Below the pieces are notes generated by a model. It was given only the letters and a program-made list of their open reading frames with translations, was not told where the DNA came from and searched no databases. A stretch of DNA of 64,000 bases from NCBI RefSeq assembly GCF_025766255.1, contig NW_026516741.1, forward strand, positions 124,001 through 188,000, given 5' to 3'. How positions within the stretch are numbered: the first letter of the stretch is position 1; each line of letters begins with the position of its first letter. This document shows, piece after piece, positions 11,559 to 24,185 of this stretch. This DNA comes from Zychaea mexicana. Lineage: Eukaryota; Mucoromycota; Mucoromycetes; Mucorales; Lichtheimiaceae. A program made the position numbers and the translations under genes.

Positions 11559-12746
11559 TTATTTGATAGCTCCCAACTTTTTCTTTGCAAATTTGAGTTT
11601 AACATTGGTGCGATCTACGCCAGTATCCAGCTCATCAAGTACTTCGTTCTGTGTTTCAAGTTCGTCCCCAATCGCCAATCCAAGCTGTCGTTGTCGGGCC
11701 AAGATGGCGCTGAATTGTTCAACCTGTTGATCCTGATCCTGCATCACTTGTTGCTGGTATTGCATCAAACCTTCGTTATCAAGCCCTCGTGTTTCTTCTG
11801 TTTCGTTCATCAGTGCCTTTGCTTGAGCTCCAAATGCGCGTCCATTGGTTCCACGTTGTGATTGTTGCCGTTGTTGTTGTTGTGGCCGTTGAAATGATGT
11901 TGTCGCTCCTTGTTGCTCTTGTTGTTTGGGGAATCCATAATTGTGATCGTCAGACGAAGACGGATTCAGCAATGCCTTCCTATCTGCTGCAGCCGATGTG
12001 GATGACAAAGTCGTATTGGAATAAAGCATATCTTGTTCTTGTCGACCGGTATTCACGAGTTTGAGTAACGTATCTTTCTCGTTCTTGAGGGTATATAACA
12101 TATCTTGACGTCGTCGCAACTCTCCTTCGGCCATGGACCCTTCGCCGCCAATCCCGGTCCCCATGGCCAACCCGGACAATCCAGACTCTAGATTCGATAA
12201 CCGAGTCGAAAGCAACAATAGTAACTTTTTCGCTTGCATTGTACAGTTATGCGAAGCCGAAATTTCATTGCGTGCAGCATGCGCACCCCGTTTGTTAATC
12301 AAGGATCGAATTTCACGTGCAGTGCTGGTCATTTCGTTATACTCGTCAAGCCAATTTTCCGAGGTGTACATTGTCGTTGCGTCCAATGGCCGTCCAGACG
12401 GTACGCCCAAAAACTCTCGCCATGCGTCCGTTTGTCGCCATCGGTCATCCCGACTGCTCAGAATGCCGCGCAGATAGTCTTCCAGTCCACGACGCCGTTC
12501 TTGAATTTTGTCAAGGCTGGAGAATGTGGATGGAAAGATGGATTTTCCAGGTAATGGGACGGGTGGTGGATGTTTGGGGAATAGGGCGGTGAGGGTCGAG
12601 TTGAGCTTGGCGAATTCGGAATACCGTTTCCAAATGATCCAGTTGCGTACGGCGGCATGGACTTGGACTTGGTAGACGGTATGTGGTTTTGGGTGGCTTC
12701 GTGTTTCGGTCTCACGGATGAATATCGCTTGGATGACTTCGGTCAT
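11559..12746 (-). CDS. VAM7: Vacuolar SNARE Vam7-like (PX domain + Qc-SNARE)
   Basis: Soluble Qc-SNARE that acts with the HOPS tether in homotypic vacuole fusion and is recruited to membranes by PI3P through its PX domain. It is one uninterrupted reading frame of 395 residues, an unusual case in this intron-rich window. The N-terminal PX domain (about 1-120) shows the expected WKRYSEFAKL and PGKS..P segments. The middle holds low-complexity Gln runs (QQQQRQQSQ, YQQQVMQDQDQQ). The C-terminal 60 residues form the SNARE coiled coil, with heptads around ILARQRQLGLAIGDELETQ and NEVLDELDTGVDRTN, and the central-layer Gln is plausible at ELETQNE. There is no transmembrane segment, as in Vam7. Length is a little above yeast Vam7 because of the Gln-rich insert. 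Confidence 0.9.
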   Translation of the reverse strand: MTEVIQAIFIRETETRSHPKPHTVYQVQVHAAVRNWIIWKRYSEFAKLNSTLTALFPKHPPPVPLPGKSIFPSTFSSLDKIQERRRGLEDYLRGILSSRDDRWRQTDAWREFLGVPSGRPLDATTMYTSENWLDEYNEMTSTAREIRSLINKRGAHAARNEISASHNCTMQAKKLLLLLSTRLSNLESGLSGLAMGTGIGGEGSMAEGELRRRQDMLYTLKNEKDTLLKLVNTGRQEQDMLYSNTTLSSTSAAADRKALLNPSSSDDHNYGFPKQQEQQGATTSFQRPQQQQRQQSQRGTNGRAFGAQAKALMNETEETRGLDNEGLMQYQQQVMQDQDQQVEQFSAILARQRQLGLAIGDELETQNEVLDELDTGVDRTNVKLKFAKKKLGAIK

Positions 12747-15142
12747 TATTTTTTGTTGGTGATTTTGATATATAAATATTTATGACACACTGCTATTTGC
12801 CCTAAAAATCATGCACACACAAAAATCAATGGGGAAAGAAATGCCGAAAAGGTTATAAAAGCGTCGCCCAGCCGAGAACCGTCTTTTTTTTGCGGACTCA
12901 GCTGAACGTCACACGGCAATCTCGTGATTTTATCATCAATGAAAATTACAATAATGACGATAGCACCTCTCCTTTCTTTTTTCCCCCCGAATCCGCAGTT
13001 GTTTACTCTTTCCTTCTTGTTCTATATGATGAGCGTACTACTTTTTACAAGAAGAACAATGCCACGAACGCGAGTTGTTTAACCGATGGCATCATTTTTG
13101 ACCAAGGGGAGGGGAGTAGAGACTTTATGTAAGTAATATGAATGTACCATATATATGGCTGTATAGTACGACCATGACGACGAGCGGATGCCATGGTAGA
13201 TGCCCAGGGCTCACAGCAACCAAGCCGGCCACGATTGCTGCTACCATGGCAACGGCCTAATTTCTTCTTCAAAATAGTAGCTGTGATTACGGTCAATTAC
13301 GTACGAGAGGATGGCGTTATATTGAAGGGAAAAGGAAGGTGTGTGAACAACCAACAACCTTATAGCAACTTGGCTGCCATCTATCCAACTCAGCCGCAAA
13401 AGAAGTCTTCATTTTCTATTCGTTGTCTAGAATCTTCTTTGGAAGTATGCTATACGATGTACCATGTAACCCACCACCGCCGATCACAAGCCAGCGTCAG
13501 GAGGCTTGATGATGAGTTATGGTTACTTTTGAGGGATATGTATTGTTGGATTACACAAAAGATAGCAATAGCAAGGCGTCTCTGAGATCCTACATTCTTG
13601 GCGGCGTTTGTTCCGTAAGGAAGATCGAAGAATTGCTTGTTATCGCTCTCTCTCCATAAATACCTTTACTACATGTAGCAACAACACCTCTAGGAAACAT
13701 TGCTTACTGAGAGATAAGCGGGTCGTGCAAGTAAGTTGTGACACTTGCTTATCGCACATACATTCCGCCTGTACCTGTATCAATCATGATGACGTCCACC
13801 ACCACCACCACCACCACCACGACGAACAGCAAAGCAAGTGGAGGGACCATGTGCTTCCCATGCGCGTGTGTGTTTGTATGCATCTGCAGAGGTGTTCACG
13901 CACGAAAAGGAAATTTGATTATAATTCCGAAGGGTCCAAACGAGTCTCTCAGACATGCAAGGAAGTATTTCTTTGCATGCGCTGGGCTGGCAAGACCTGG
14001 AGATGGTGTGGGTGGCAATGAGCGAGTTTGAAAAAAGACCCTTTGATGGGTCTTTATAGTGTCCAACAACAAAGAAAAGAGCAAGGGAAGGTTCTAGGCA
14101 TGGGTCAATTAACGGACGACTTGAAGAGTTGACGATGCTTGCTGTTATTTCTGGCCAAGGCATACATGCCATTCTCGCCCCCCCCCCTTATTTTACCAAC
14201 TTTCCTTTCTCACTCCCTTTTCCCTCTCTTCCTCTCTCTTTCTCTCTCGTTTCCATCCCTTGTTCTTTCTCCGGTTTCAACCCACCCCAACCCACTACCT
14301 CCCCCAAAAGCGCAAAGCAGCATCAGCAGCGGATATGTTCGGATGCGCTTATAAAATCAAACTTCTTCTATTTAGGCTTTAGGCTTTTTGCTTTTTGCCT
14401 TTTGGCAAGAGTATAAAGATGACAAACATGCGCTCTCGTGCTTTTTCGGGGGAAAGGGGGGGGAGGGGAAAGTGGTGCTATAAAATGGTAGGGGGAGCCC
14501 CACTCAGGAGCCAATCAGATCTCTGGACGTGGTTCAACATGATGCCTAATCTTGTTTGGGCACGCTATGTCTTTTTTGGGGTGTACTACTTGCTCAACTG
14601 CTTGAATGCCCATCTCCACCACCATTGCATTGAGCAGAGAGCCCCATCTGCGTCCAAAAGAGAAAAGATGGAAGTTTGTTGCAAGATAGCCAACTGTTTG
14701 CTTTTTCGTTCTTTCGAGGTTTCTGCAAAGTGAACAAATAACAGAAAGCGCAGCGTGTGAGTAGGTGAGTCAGTCAGTGAGTGAGCGAGGGAGGGAGTGA
14801 GCGAGTCAAGAGGACCAGCGCGTTCCAATAAAACTGCGGCTTGCCAAATTGGGAAGCGGAACGGAGCTTTTAGTTCTCCGCCCCACAACTAAGCCACTGG
14901 ACAAAAAAGTATATAAAGAGGCGATACCCAAGACGCATTTTTCCAACCGGACGTATATAACCTAAGCCACTTTCTGACTCTTTCTTTCTCTTTTCTCTCA
15001 CTTTTTATTTCTGGCTCTCTTCCTCCCCCCCCCAATTACACAAACACAGAGGACACCCCCCCCCCGAAATCATACGGCGCACGCACCACCACTTTTTTTA
15101 TTTTTCTTGACCGCATATATACACACGAAACACACATACAAC
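12747..15142. other. Divergent intergenic region, VAM7 to TBP
   Basis: About 2.4 kb between two divergently read genes. It contains a CAC microsatellite at about 13797-13821, C-runs at about 14180-14188, pyrimidine-rich tracts at 14190-14290 and again at 14960-15100, and a G-rich patch near 14450-14468. Open frames at 13193-13585 and 13608-14031 look like shadows of low-complexity DNA. Confidence 0.5.
14910..14960 (+). promoter_or_regulatory. Two TATA-like elements upstream of the TBP gene
   Basis: TATATAAA at 14910-14917 and TATATAA at 14954-14960 lie about 230 and 185 bases before the TBP start codon. They are followed by a CT-rich tract and a C-run typical of fungal core promoters. Placement fits a core promoter, but no transcription start is visible from sequence. 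Confidence 0.45.
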
Positions 15143-16383
15143 ATGTCGGGCTTCAAGATCGCTACTCCTGCCATGGCCACACCTGCCATGCAGACGCCTT
15201 CAGTGCCCACACCTCACAACCCCACCACGCCATTTGCCATCCCATCTACTCCTGCACCTGTCGATGCTCCCACGCCTAGTAGAGATCAGAATCCTTATTC
15301 TGTGGCGGGCATCACTCCTACTCTACAGTAAGTTTTTCTTTATATGCTCGTAATGATAAATAGCTGTCATAGATAAGAAGCACCAAACCCCCTTCTCCTT
15401 TCTGTCCCCCCCTCCTCCTTCATTTTCCCGTTATCACTCTATGCATACACTCCCAACCAATCAAGCAACCAACCACTATTACGAAAACGACATTTGTGTA
15501 CATTAGTATTATTGATTTATACGACGAAACGCAATCAACATTAAAAAAGAGAAAGAACACCATTTGAACCACAACCATATACATACATATATACTTGTCA
15601 TAAACATATTATTTTGTTGCTCTGTAATGGGTTTATTAAACTATTTTACTCTCTTTTTTTCGCCACTTTAGAAACATTGTTGCCACCGTGAACTTGGATT
15701 GTCGGTTGGATCTGAAGACCATTGCGCTTCACGCTCGTAATGCCGAGTACAATCCAAAGGTATATTGAACACAAAAAAAGAAACAACACACCCGATCGTT
15801 TTTTTCTTTGTTTGCTTTCTCAGGCAGTTCTAAAACATATACACCGAAAAAATTGAAATGTCGTAGCGTTTTGCGGCTGTGATTATGCGTATTCGCGACC
15901 CAAAAACGACGGCATTGATCTTTGCTTCTGGCAAGATGGTTGTGACGGGTGCTAAATCTGAAGACGACTCCAAGCTCGCTGCACGCAAATACGCTCGCAT
16001 CATCCAAAAGCTGGGCTTCCCTAGCAAGTTTACGGATTTCAAGATCCAAAACATTGTGGGCTCGTGCGATGTGCGATTTCCTATTCGTCTTGAAGGTTTG
16101 GCCTACTCTCACGGACACTTTAGCTCGGTACGTGTTTTTGGATATGGTTGACTGTGAGTGGCTGCTCGAATAAATTGGAGAGATACTGACGCGGTAGGTC
16201 TTGGAATTATAGTATGAACCTGAGCTGTTCCCTGGTCTGATCTATCGCATGGTGAAGCCCAAGATCGTGCTGCTGATTTTCGTGTCTGGCAAGATTGTGC
16301 TCACGGGCGCCAAGGTGCGAGAAGAAATCTATCAAGCGTTCCAAGCTATATACCCTGTACTTCTTGAGTTCCGCAAGCCTTGA
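15143..16383 (+). CDS. SPT15: TATA-box-binding protein (TBP)
   Basis: Nuclear general transcription factor that binds TATA elements and nucleates TFIID, SL1 and TFIIIB assembly for all three RNA polymerases. Four exons (15143-15327, 15672-15759, 15867-16127, 16213-16383) join exactly to 234 residues. Residues 1-62 form a variable Thr/Pro/Ala-rich tail with repeated ATPAM-like units. The rest is the conserved saddle: repeat 1 has [35 protein letters not shown] and [13 protein letters not shown]; repeat 2 has [32 protein letters not shown] and [14 protein letters not shown]. The start is the ATG at 15143 because upstream in-frame codons offer only a TTG. A pyrimidine-rich leader precedes it. 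Nothing is missing from the core, so I expect it to be functional. Confidence 0.98.
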
Positions 16384-16400
16384 AACGGATTCTACACTGA

Positions 16401-16433
<33 letters not shown>

Positions 16434-17219
16434 TATAAAATACCTTTTATTTGCCAACACACACACACACACACACGAACAGCTTGGATTGCTGCTGCCA
16501 AAGAAAAGGAGCTGTTCTCCCGTAACTCTTATGCAACTCCCTTTTCTTTACCTTTCGCTCATCTTCTTTCACTCGCCCGCTCTTTCAACAACACCAACCC
16601 CCTCCCCTTTTATCTTTCATCATTCCAAACCTGCTACAAAAACAACAACAAGCAACTACAACAACATCCCTCGCGTTTTTCTATACATTTGTTTTATCTT
16701 TTTCCCTTTTGAGTCTTTTCTCTTATCCACACTGGTCTACCTCCCCTTTTCCACTTCTTCTCTCGCATGTACAAACCATTATTCTTTAGGGCTTTCTTTT
16801 CATCATCATCATCTTATCACTCTTACTCGTTTCTCAGAACCCCCAACTGTATCATAAAACCTTTTCTTGTAAACCATCATCGCAAGTTTCTCGTACAAAA
16901 TCATTAAAAAAACCTAATAATTTCAATACCTCCAACTCAGATCATCTTCTCACCAATGCTTTATTACGTTCTTACTTTACGGCCTGGCGTATCAGATGAC
17001 GGCATCACCATCACCACCATAGATTAACAAAGATATAATCATCTGATGTGGATCCCATAACGATACACTTTTGCTTAGTTATTGTGGATGAGGCCACTTA
17101 TTGCGGTGACCTGATCCGCATAACCGCGACATACCTGAGCCTGTTTGAGCGCGAATTGAAAACTCAAATTTTATTAACACTTTTTTTTTTTGCAGAGTTT
17201 TCCTTATTTATGCTGTGAC
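16384..17219. other. TBP 3' flank and URB2 leader
   Basis: AC-dinucleotide runs lie at about 16401-16426 and 16459-16476, followed by a long C/T-rich stretch to about 16860. A T-run ending in TTGCAG at 17180-17196 looks like a splice acceptor just upstream of the URB2 start, so a 5'UTR intron is possible. A two-codon upstream ATG frame sits at about 17210. Confidence 0.5.
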
Positions 17220-20200
17220 ATGTCAACCAACGATCTATCCTCGGAAAAGATCGCCAAGGCATTAAAAGGTGCTGGCCTCTCAGTCGAGCAGCGCATTGTC
17301 ACTGCAACCGAAGCATGGTCCAACAACCAACTCTTTTTTCCAAACAAGGACGATTTCTTGTTTGAATGGCTTTGCACCGCCCTCGTCAAGACAAAAGTCA
17401 AATCGTAAGGTTTTTTTTTTCTTTTTGCTGCTCTATGGGTGAAGCTCGCGTGAGCTATTTGTTGTTGTTGTTGCTGCTTTTTTTTTCTCTCAGCGCGATC
17501 TTACACGCCACTTCTTTTACTCGTGACAAATGCTACTATAGACCGGCCGATTGTGCTGCATTCCAAATCGCATACTGGCGTCTACTTCACCACTTGCTCG
17601 CTCACTATACCGATCGAGCGAACGAGACACAAAAACAACCACCTGCCATTCGCGTACAACTGATCACGGCAATCACCGCACTTCTCGGTCACTTGAGCAC
17701 TCTATTGAAATCGGACGACAATGAAAACACCACAACGACAACGACGACGACGCCAGCAGCAGCCGAGATAGTGGATGAATTTTTCGCTAGCGTCAAATTA
17801 CTTTTATCACCTACGTTTGCGCTTTCGTATCGACCCACGTTCGAACAAATGTCTACTGCTGTAGATCAACTGATGGATACTTTATCCATTGCCTTGGAGA
17901 AGCGCTCTCATCAAAAGACAACATTGAACGGACTCGCCCAAGTGGCAACGGTTCTATTGAAACGATACTCGACCCAGCTTGTCCAAACCGCCAATCAGCG
18001 AAAATCATTTACCACCATTGTCGAAAAGACGTTTGCAAAGTTCTTGTGCGTTCGTCGCCGTATTGTGTCAGATACAGATGATGCCGAATTGGATCCCTCT
18101 AGTGCTCAGGCCATCATCTCTGAAGAAATCACAGATATCCTCGTCAAAGGTCTTTTTCATCCGGATGTGGTTTTTGAATATATCTCCGTGCTCAAGGACA
18201 ATCATCATACGACTACCACAACATCAACAACGAATTCCAAAACTGCTTATGTTTCGAAACTTTTTGAAGAGCTCTCTCGATTATTGGAGAACAAAGATCA
18301 GAAATGCGTATTGGATGGTAAAAAGAAATGAGAAAAAGGGGATCATGGAGGATAAGTCACTTGCTGGAAGAAAAATTACTAATCTCAGGGAGGAAACTTC
18401 ACCCAGCTTTGGATGTGTTTCCAGTACTGTTTAGCAACTTTGTACAAGCGTTCCGGAAAAAGCGTGGCAAAGCGTCGCAGGATATGGACCGTCAAGTAGA
18501 ATTCGGATTCTTTGCTGAATGTCGAGCCTTGCTGGACAAGGTTGAACGATCCTCTGCGTATATCCAGACCTTATCTCAACTTTTGCAAGAATTAGTCCAA
18601 TTGAACGTCTATGTTGCTCGTAACGATGAATTGAGTCAGCAGCAATATGCCGCACTAGAAGAAATTGCCCAAGTAATGGTCACTCTTCTTCAAGATCGAA
18701 GCAGTAAGTTTTGTGTGTGCTTAAATGAAAAGTAGTAGGGTTGGCATTATTTATTTATTATAAACCTAACCTATGTCGTCGTCTCAAGAAACTGCATATC
18801 AACGCTCAATTCTCCAGTTGGCAGTCATTGTCCTGAAGGTCGACTTTTCGCTTATTGAAGGACGTATTACGCTGATATGGCCGTACATGTTGAACGTAAG
18901 TCTTTGGTTTCTTCTGGACAGGAGAGAAAGGCTGCTCAAGTGGGAAAAATCTAATAAATTGTTCATAAAAAGCCAGAGAAAGAGGCGGAGAACGAGTGTT
19001 TGGATCTGGCCATTGCTGTCCTGCAAACATATGCAGCATCAAGACAGATTGATGCCTACGCAGACGATCTGATCAATGCATTGCAAGACCTTGCCTTTGA
19101 AGACGTGTATACTGTTTTAGAGAAGCCGCTTTTCAGTAGACAATTCATGGACGAGTAAGTGCCTCTATAATTTGCTACAACGAAAATAAGAAATTATCCG
19201 TTTTAACGCTCTCTCTCTCTACAACTAGGCTTTCCGCTACAGTGAACAAGCATATGCCCGCTGCTCAAGCATTAGGCATCTTTGAACGACTCGCACAAGG
19301 AATTCAAGAATCCACAACAGCAACATTCACTGCAGAACGTCCAGTATCCAAAAAGCAAAAACACGGACACCATCACGCTATACCACGACACCGACCTACT
19401 GCACGCTTCATAGCCATTTTCCTATCCCAGTTTATCAACGCTGTCAAGCTCACGCAGCACCAAAGACAAGCGTTTGAACAACCAGCAAGGGCACTTTATG
19501 AAAACTTTATCAGACCGAGTCTGGATAAGCAACAAGGAGGAGACGTCGCAGAATCCAACATCATTCCGGCGCTACAAGTTCATACGTCTTTGATGAACAC
19601 CATGTCGGATATATATTGGGCAAAGTTGGATCAAGCGATGGGTGTTGAATGGCTCGGTAATACTCTGGAATCTGTGTTTTTGGCATATGCGACAAGCAGT
19701 GATCATTCACAAAGCGATCGAGTTGCCATGGTTCAAAGTGTAAGGCCCTTTCTTTTCTTTCATAGCAGGTAGGAGAAAAAGTAACAAAGATACTAACAAT
19801 CTTTTTTATATAGGCCAATGCCCTTTTACAACATGCATACTATGCATATGTGATTGGATCTACCAACGGTGCCGATCCATTAGCACCAGCAGCATCATCG
19901 CCACTCGTATCCAGGGTAAACAGCGTGTTGGATTATGTCCTGAGTGAAACCGGGACCGCTGACTTTAATGCAACATGGAACGGATCACTCCTGCAACTTA
20001 CTGACAGCGGCGTTAAAATCGCACTATGGAAACTTTTGGCTGATGAATGGTTTGACGTGATATGGTAAAGTGCTCGATATTTGTTTATTTTGTATAATCA
20101 GAAGGGGAATGGATGCTTATACTTTCTCTATTGTTACTGTATTGTTCTCCACACTTAGCCAATTTGCAGCGGGTGAACGTGGCAAAAAACTGACGTCTTT

Positions 20201-23015
20201 TGTCCTCCTCTCTTTGATTGAAACTCCTTCAACGACAACGATGGCTGATAATCTGACATTGCGATCTACAAGTGAATTGTTGCTTCGATCCGCTAACTTT
20301 TACGAGGCACAATGCTTCAAGGGTAAGCTGAACGCATATAATCCGCAGTATCATTTGTTGGAATCCGTGATTGCTAAGCAGGGGCTCTTTGACATATAAT
20401 AGAACACTCGTTGAGTGTCATTTTGGACTCATTTGCGTCGTTTTTTGCATCCAATGCGGACCCAAAGCTGGCAAAGTGCTATGCAAACTTTAAAGATTTC
20501 GGTTCAAGTGCCGACGAGCTAGCAAGTGTGGTAGCTTCAACAACACCTGGCAAACATGCCACAACAGCAAAAACGACCCATGTCATTACAAAGGCACTGC
20601 GGTACCTGGATCAACTCTTGTTATTCCCAATGGAATACTATACAAAGCAGGAGCGACAAAATGTTGTCTGGCTGGTATTTATGGTGGATGCCCTCGCTGG
20701 CACTATGGCAGCAGTGGAACCCGAAACTCGAAGCAAAGCACAGCTCTTTTCTCGTACTTTGCTACTGAGATTCTTTGCAGCAAGCAGTAATGGCAATATA
20801 TTGGTATGTGGTTAGCTACGCGGACTTGGCGACAAAAAGAGAAGGAAATGGACTTATCGACCTGTTATGTTGTATAGGAAATGAATGCTGATCTTTTGGG
20901 CTGGTTCCTTGCTACAACCACACAAGACCATTTTTCAGATGCTGTCATGGAACGTACCAAGCAATTAGATATCCTAGTGCTAAGGTAAAAATCTTCATAT
21001 CCACTCACAAGGAAGCCCCGTGTTCTAATGTTGTTGTTTTTTTAAATATAGATCCTTATTTTCGATGATCATCTCAAAACGACTTAAAGCAATGGAACTA
21101 TTCGATCGTATCTGCAAGATGAGAATAGAATGGTTAAAGAAGGGTCATCCAAATGCCCAGGGTTGGATCATTGATATCGTTGAAACCATCAACGATTCCT
21201 TGCAGCGGCATGCATCGAAGTAAGCACCCCACCCCTTTTTTTTTTCTCGCACTATATGAAAAAGTTTTTAGTTTATTTTTGCGCTACTAGATCTTACTAA
21301 ACTGGGCTTTTAGAGATGACATTGTCACCAAGATCTCCGCGCAAGAGTTCATGACCGAGCTATCCCAATATGTGGTTCAAGCATTGAATGAAGCCAAAGC
21401 ACGGATATCTACAACCGTTGATCACGAGTCGGAACAGATATCAGTTGCTCCGATCGATACCTCTATGCTGGTTTTGGTGTCACTGCTTCAAGAGTACGCA
21501 CAGCTGCTTGGTCAGCGAGGTGATGAGGGTATGTAATTAATGATGGGTTGAGTTTGTGGGGGGGCAGGCATTTATAACTGTATACACAAACACACACTAA
21601 TATGTATACGCTCAGTGGTTGGTATCAGTGCTTTATCTCGAGTCATGGTTGGATTGGCTTCGCCTTGTACGACACTGCTCCAGCGATCGCTTCGTTCCTC
21701 GTCTTCTTTAGATCGTAGCGCGATCACAAAAATGACAACCGCGTTTGTTGGTTCTCTCTGCAAAATGCTATCCCGCCACCAACATGTATATGTCACTGAA
21801 CGCGTGTTTGCAGTGATATGGTTTATTTACTCTTTGGTGTATGATACTGGTAAGAACCGAAACAACACTGATAAATTTCACCTTGTAAGCATCAAATATC
21901 AACATATATTCATATTATGCAAAATTATAGATGAACAATGCGCACAAAGTCTCTGTCGTGCATTTTCGTTATGGGTCGCTAAACTGGATAGCGAGCAATT
22001 CACTGTAGTGACTCGGGGATTCATCGAACAGTCAAATCGATTAATTACCCAAGCAACGGAAAAGGATCGCAAGGTCTACCTCTCCTTGTTGTCTGAAATG
22101 TTAAGTGGATCAACGGATGAACAAAAGTCGTGGCTGCGACGTTATCTCCCAGCACTTGTGACCAAACTCTCTACCATTAGCCGTCAGGCAGAGACAATAG
22201 AGTTCATACAACAAGCGTTGAATTTCTTGACAACCCTCTCTGCCGAACAGGTAAAACCATATAACTGGAAAAACAAATAAAAACCAGTAGTGTGATTGCT
22301 AACTTGGACATTTCCCTAACTCTAGTCGTTACGTACGAGCGCGTATGACGTATCATTAATTCTGGCCTGCTTGCTCCAAGTAACAAACCCACCACATACC
22401 GAACGTTTCGAGCACGTCAGCAAAGAAACTGCACACGAAGTTTACCATAGTACTTGCGACGTCCTTCAAAATTTGCTACTATACCATCGCCAACAACTGG
22501 TCGACATAATGGCACCATTTATTGCGACGCTTCAAGCTTTACTTTACTGTTTCCGATCACCTCATCTTGCACTCGTGACGAAAAAGCGGAAACACGAAGA
22601 GACAACACAAAAGAAATTTGCGCTGATATCGACTTGGGCACCATTAGAAGTATCAGCAGCGTATCGATTAGCACGTATATTCAGTACAATGGCAAAGAAA
22701 TCAACTGGTGGTAATAGCAGTAGCAGCAGCAGCAGTAAACAGCGTTCTTACACTGGATTACAGCAATACCGCATTATTTCAAGACACGCACCTTTCATAT
22801 TGATCGAGTACTTCACAATCCAATCCAACGTCACCATTAGCATTTCGCAGCCTCAAGTCAAGGCAATGCTGGAAACTGGGTTGTACAATTTGATGGATAT
22901 GACAAGTGAAAACGATCGCAATATGGTGTTGGCTGGTTTGGATGCTTCTGCCAAGTTGCTTTTCAAGAACTTTTACACCAGTTGGAAGGAGACTCATATG
23001 TACACTGGCCAGTAA
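17220..23015 (+). CDS. URB2: Urb2/Npa2 nucleolar 27S pre-rRNA processing factor
   Basis: Very large helical nucleolar protein that in yeast works with Urb1 in early 60S subunit assembly. I read about 15 exons and roughly 1,550 residues, matching the family's size of about 1,200-1,550. Exons are approximately 17220-17404, 17495-18317, 18390-18703, 18789-18895, 18978-19154, 19230-19740, 19815-20067, 20160-20322, 20411-20802, 20879-20984, 21053-21220, 21315-21530, 21617-21849, 21931-22249 and 22326-23015. The identification rests on the C-terminal Urb2 domain in the last exon, including the RHAPFILIEYF segment and the ending with GLYNLMDM...NMVLAGLD...LFKNFY. The middle is divergent alpha-solenoid sequence. 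A (AGC)n tract near 22716-22736 encodes a Ser run just before the C-terminal domain. The family call is good; exon edges are approximate. Confidence 0.82.
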
Positions 23016-24185
23016 TCGAGGCACTAGCTGTTTATTAGCTGTAATTATTATGTAACGTACTTATACAAAATCATCATTGAATAAAATAAGATTCATTAGT
23101 ATTTTTTTTTTCATTACGACTCCACTTTCAACACACAGCCATCATTGCAAAAATTTAGAGAGTGCATTAAAATATCTTCAATACTGGGAAATAGATAAAG
23201 TCAAAAGATCGTTGAATACTGAATACGTGTAATACACAGGAAGGTACGAAAAAGAGGAGAGTATCATATCTTGTCTAACAACACTTCTATCACACATATT
23301 ATAATGCCAAGAGGGGCGATCTGACAGCCAGGTGGATATATAGATAAAATTGTCAAATAGCAGAGCCGGTGCTCTTTAAATACAGTACTGTGATTTTGTT
23401 GATGCAGGGTGCAGAACTTGAATAACCACAAAGTCGAGATTGAAAAACATAACACTATAATTTATATCTGTGCTTGTGAACAATGCATACACACATGTAT
23501 CACCCACATCAAGAAAGGAGAAGCAGGGGAGGACGTTCCGTGCCTTTTATTCTTATCAACGTGTTTTAGATGTATACAGATATTGGCATTGGAAATAGAT
23601 GTGTTTTTCTCTTTTGGTCTGGCAAAGGAAGCAATTACTTTATAATGGTATCATAATTGAGACGATCATGCTTGCATACGTTTCATGATAATACAGCTGC
23701 AATACATTTCGTTCCTGAAACTTTTTATTATCAAAATTATTGCTACAATATATTCATCCAGGGATTTTTTTATGGCGATCAACCGCTCAGTCATGCATCA
23801 TACGAAAATAAGACGCTAAGTAATCATGTCAGTACAATACATTTGACAAGGTATGCGAAACAGCTCCAAAAACATGCGCGAGGCATTCGACCTTGTACGT
23901 TACACCGCGCTGTGTATGTATGTACATAATGTAATCACGTGTAGTACTTGTGAATATGAAATCCACCATGTTTTTTTCTTTTTACGTCCTGTCAGCATCA
24001 AACATGTAATCTATGAGCAGAAAATAGACACACATACATCATGTATAGAGCAAATTTTGCACTGTTTGCCCATGTGTAGTATACACATCACAATTGAACA
24101 TTTTCCTACTGTTTATAGCTTCTGTCTATTTATCATCGAATTTATTATCATTAAAGTAGGTAAAAGATAGATGTTTGCTTTTGCA
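23016..24185. other. Convergent intergenic region, URB2 to SEC24
   Basis: Shared 3' flank of two convergent genes, AT-rich, with possible AATAAA-like signals near 23081. No coding region or RNA gene is recognisable; open frames at 23409-24170 have no family resemblance. Confidence 0.55.

Noticed and set aside
13193..14031. Several open frames of 97-137 codons upstream of TBP
   Set aside because: They overlap low-complexity (CAC)n and pyrimidine-rich DNA, conflict with each other and show no conserved motifs.
15107..15142. Longer TBP N-terminus
   Set aside because: The frame starts at a TTG, not ATG; the ATG at 15143 fits eukaryotic initiation and TBP tails.
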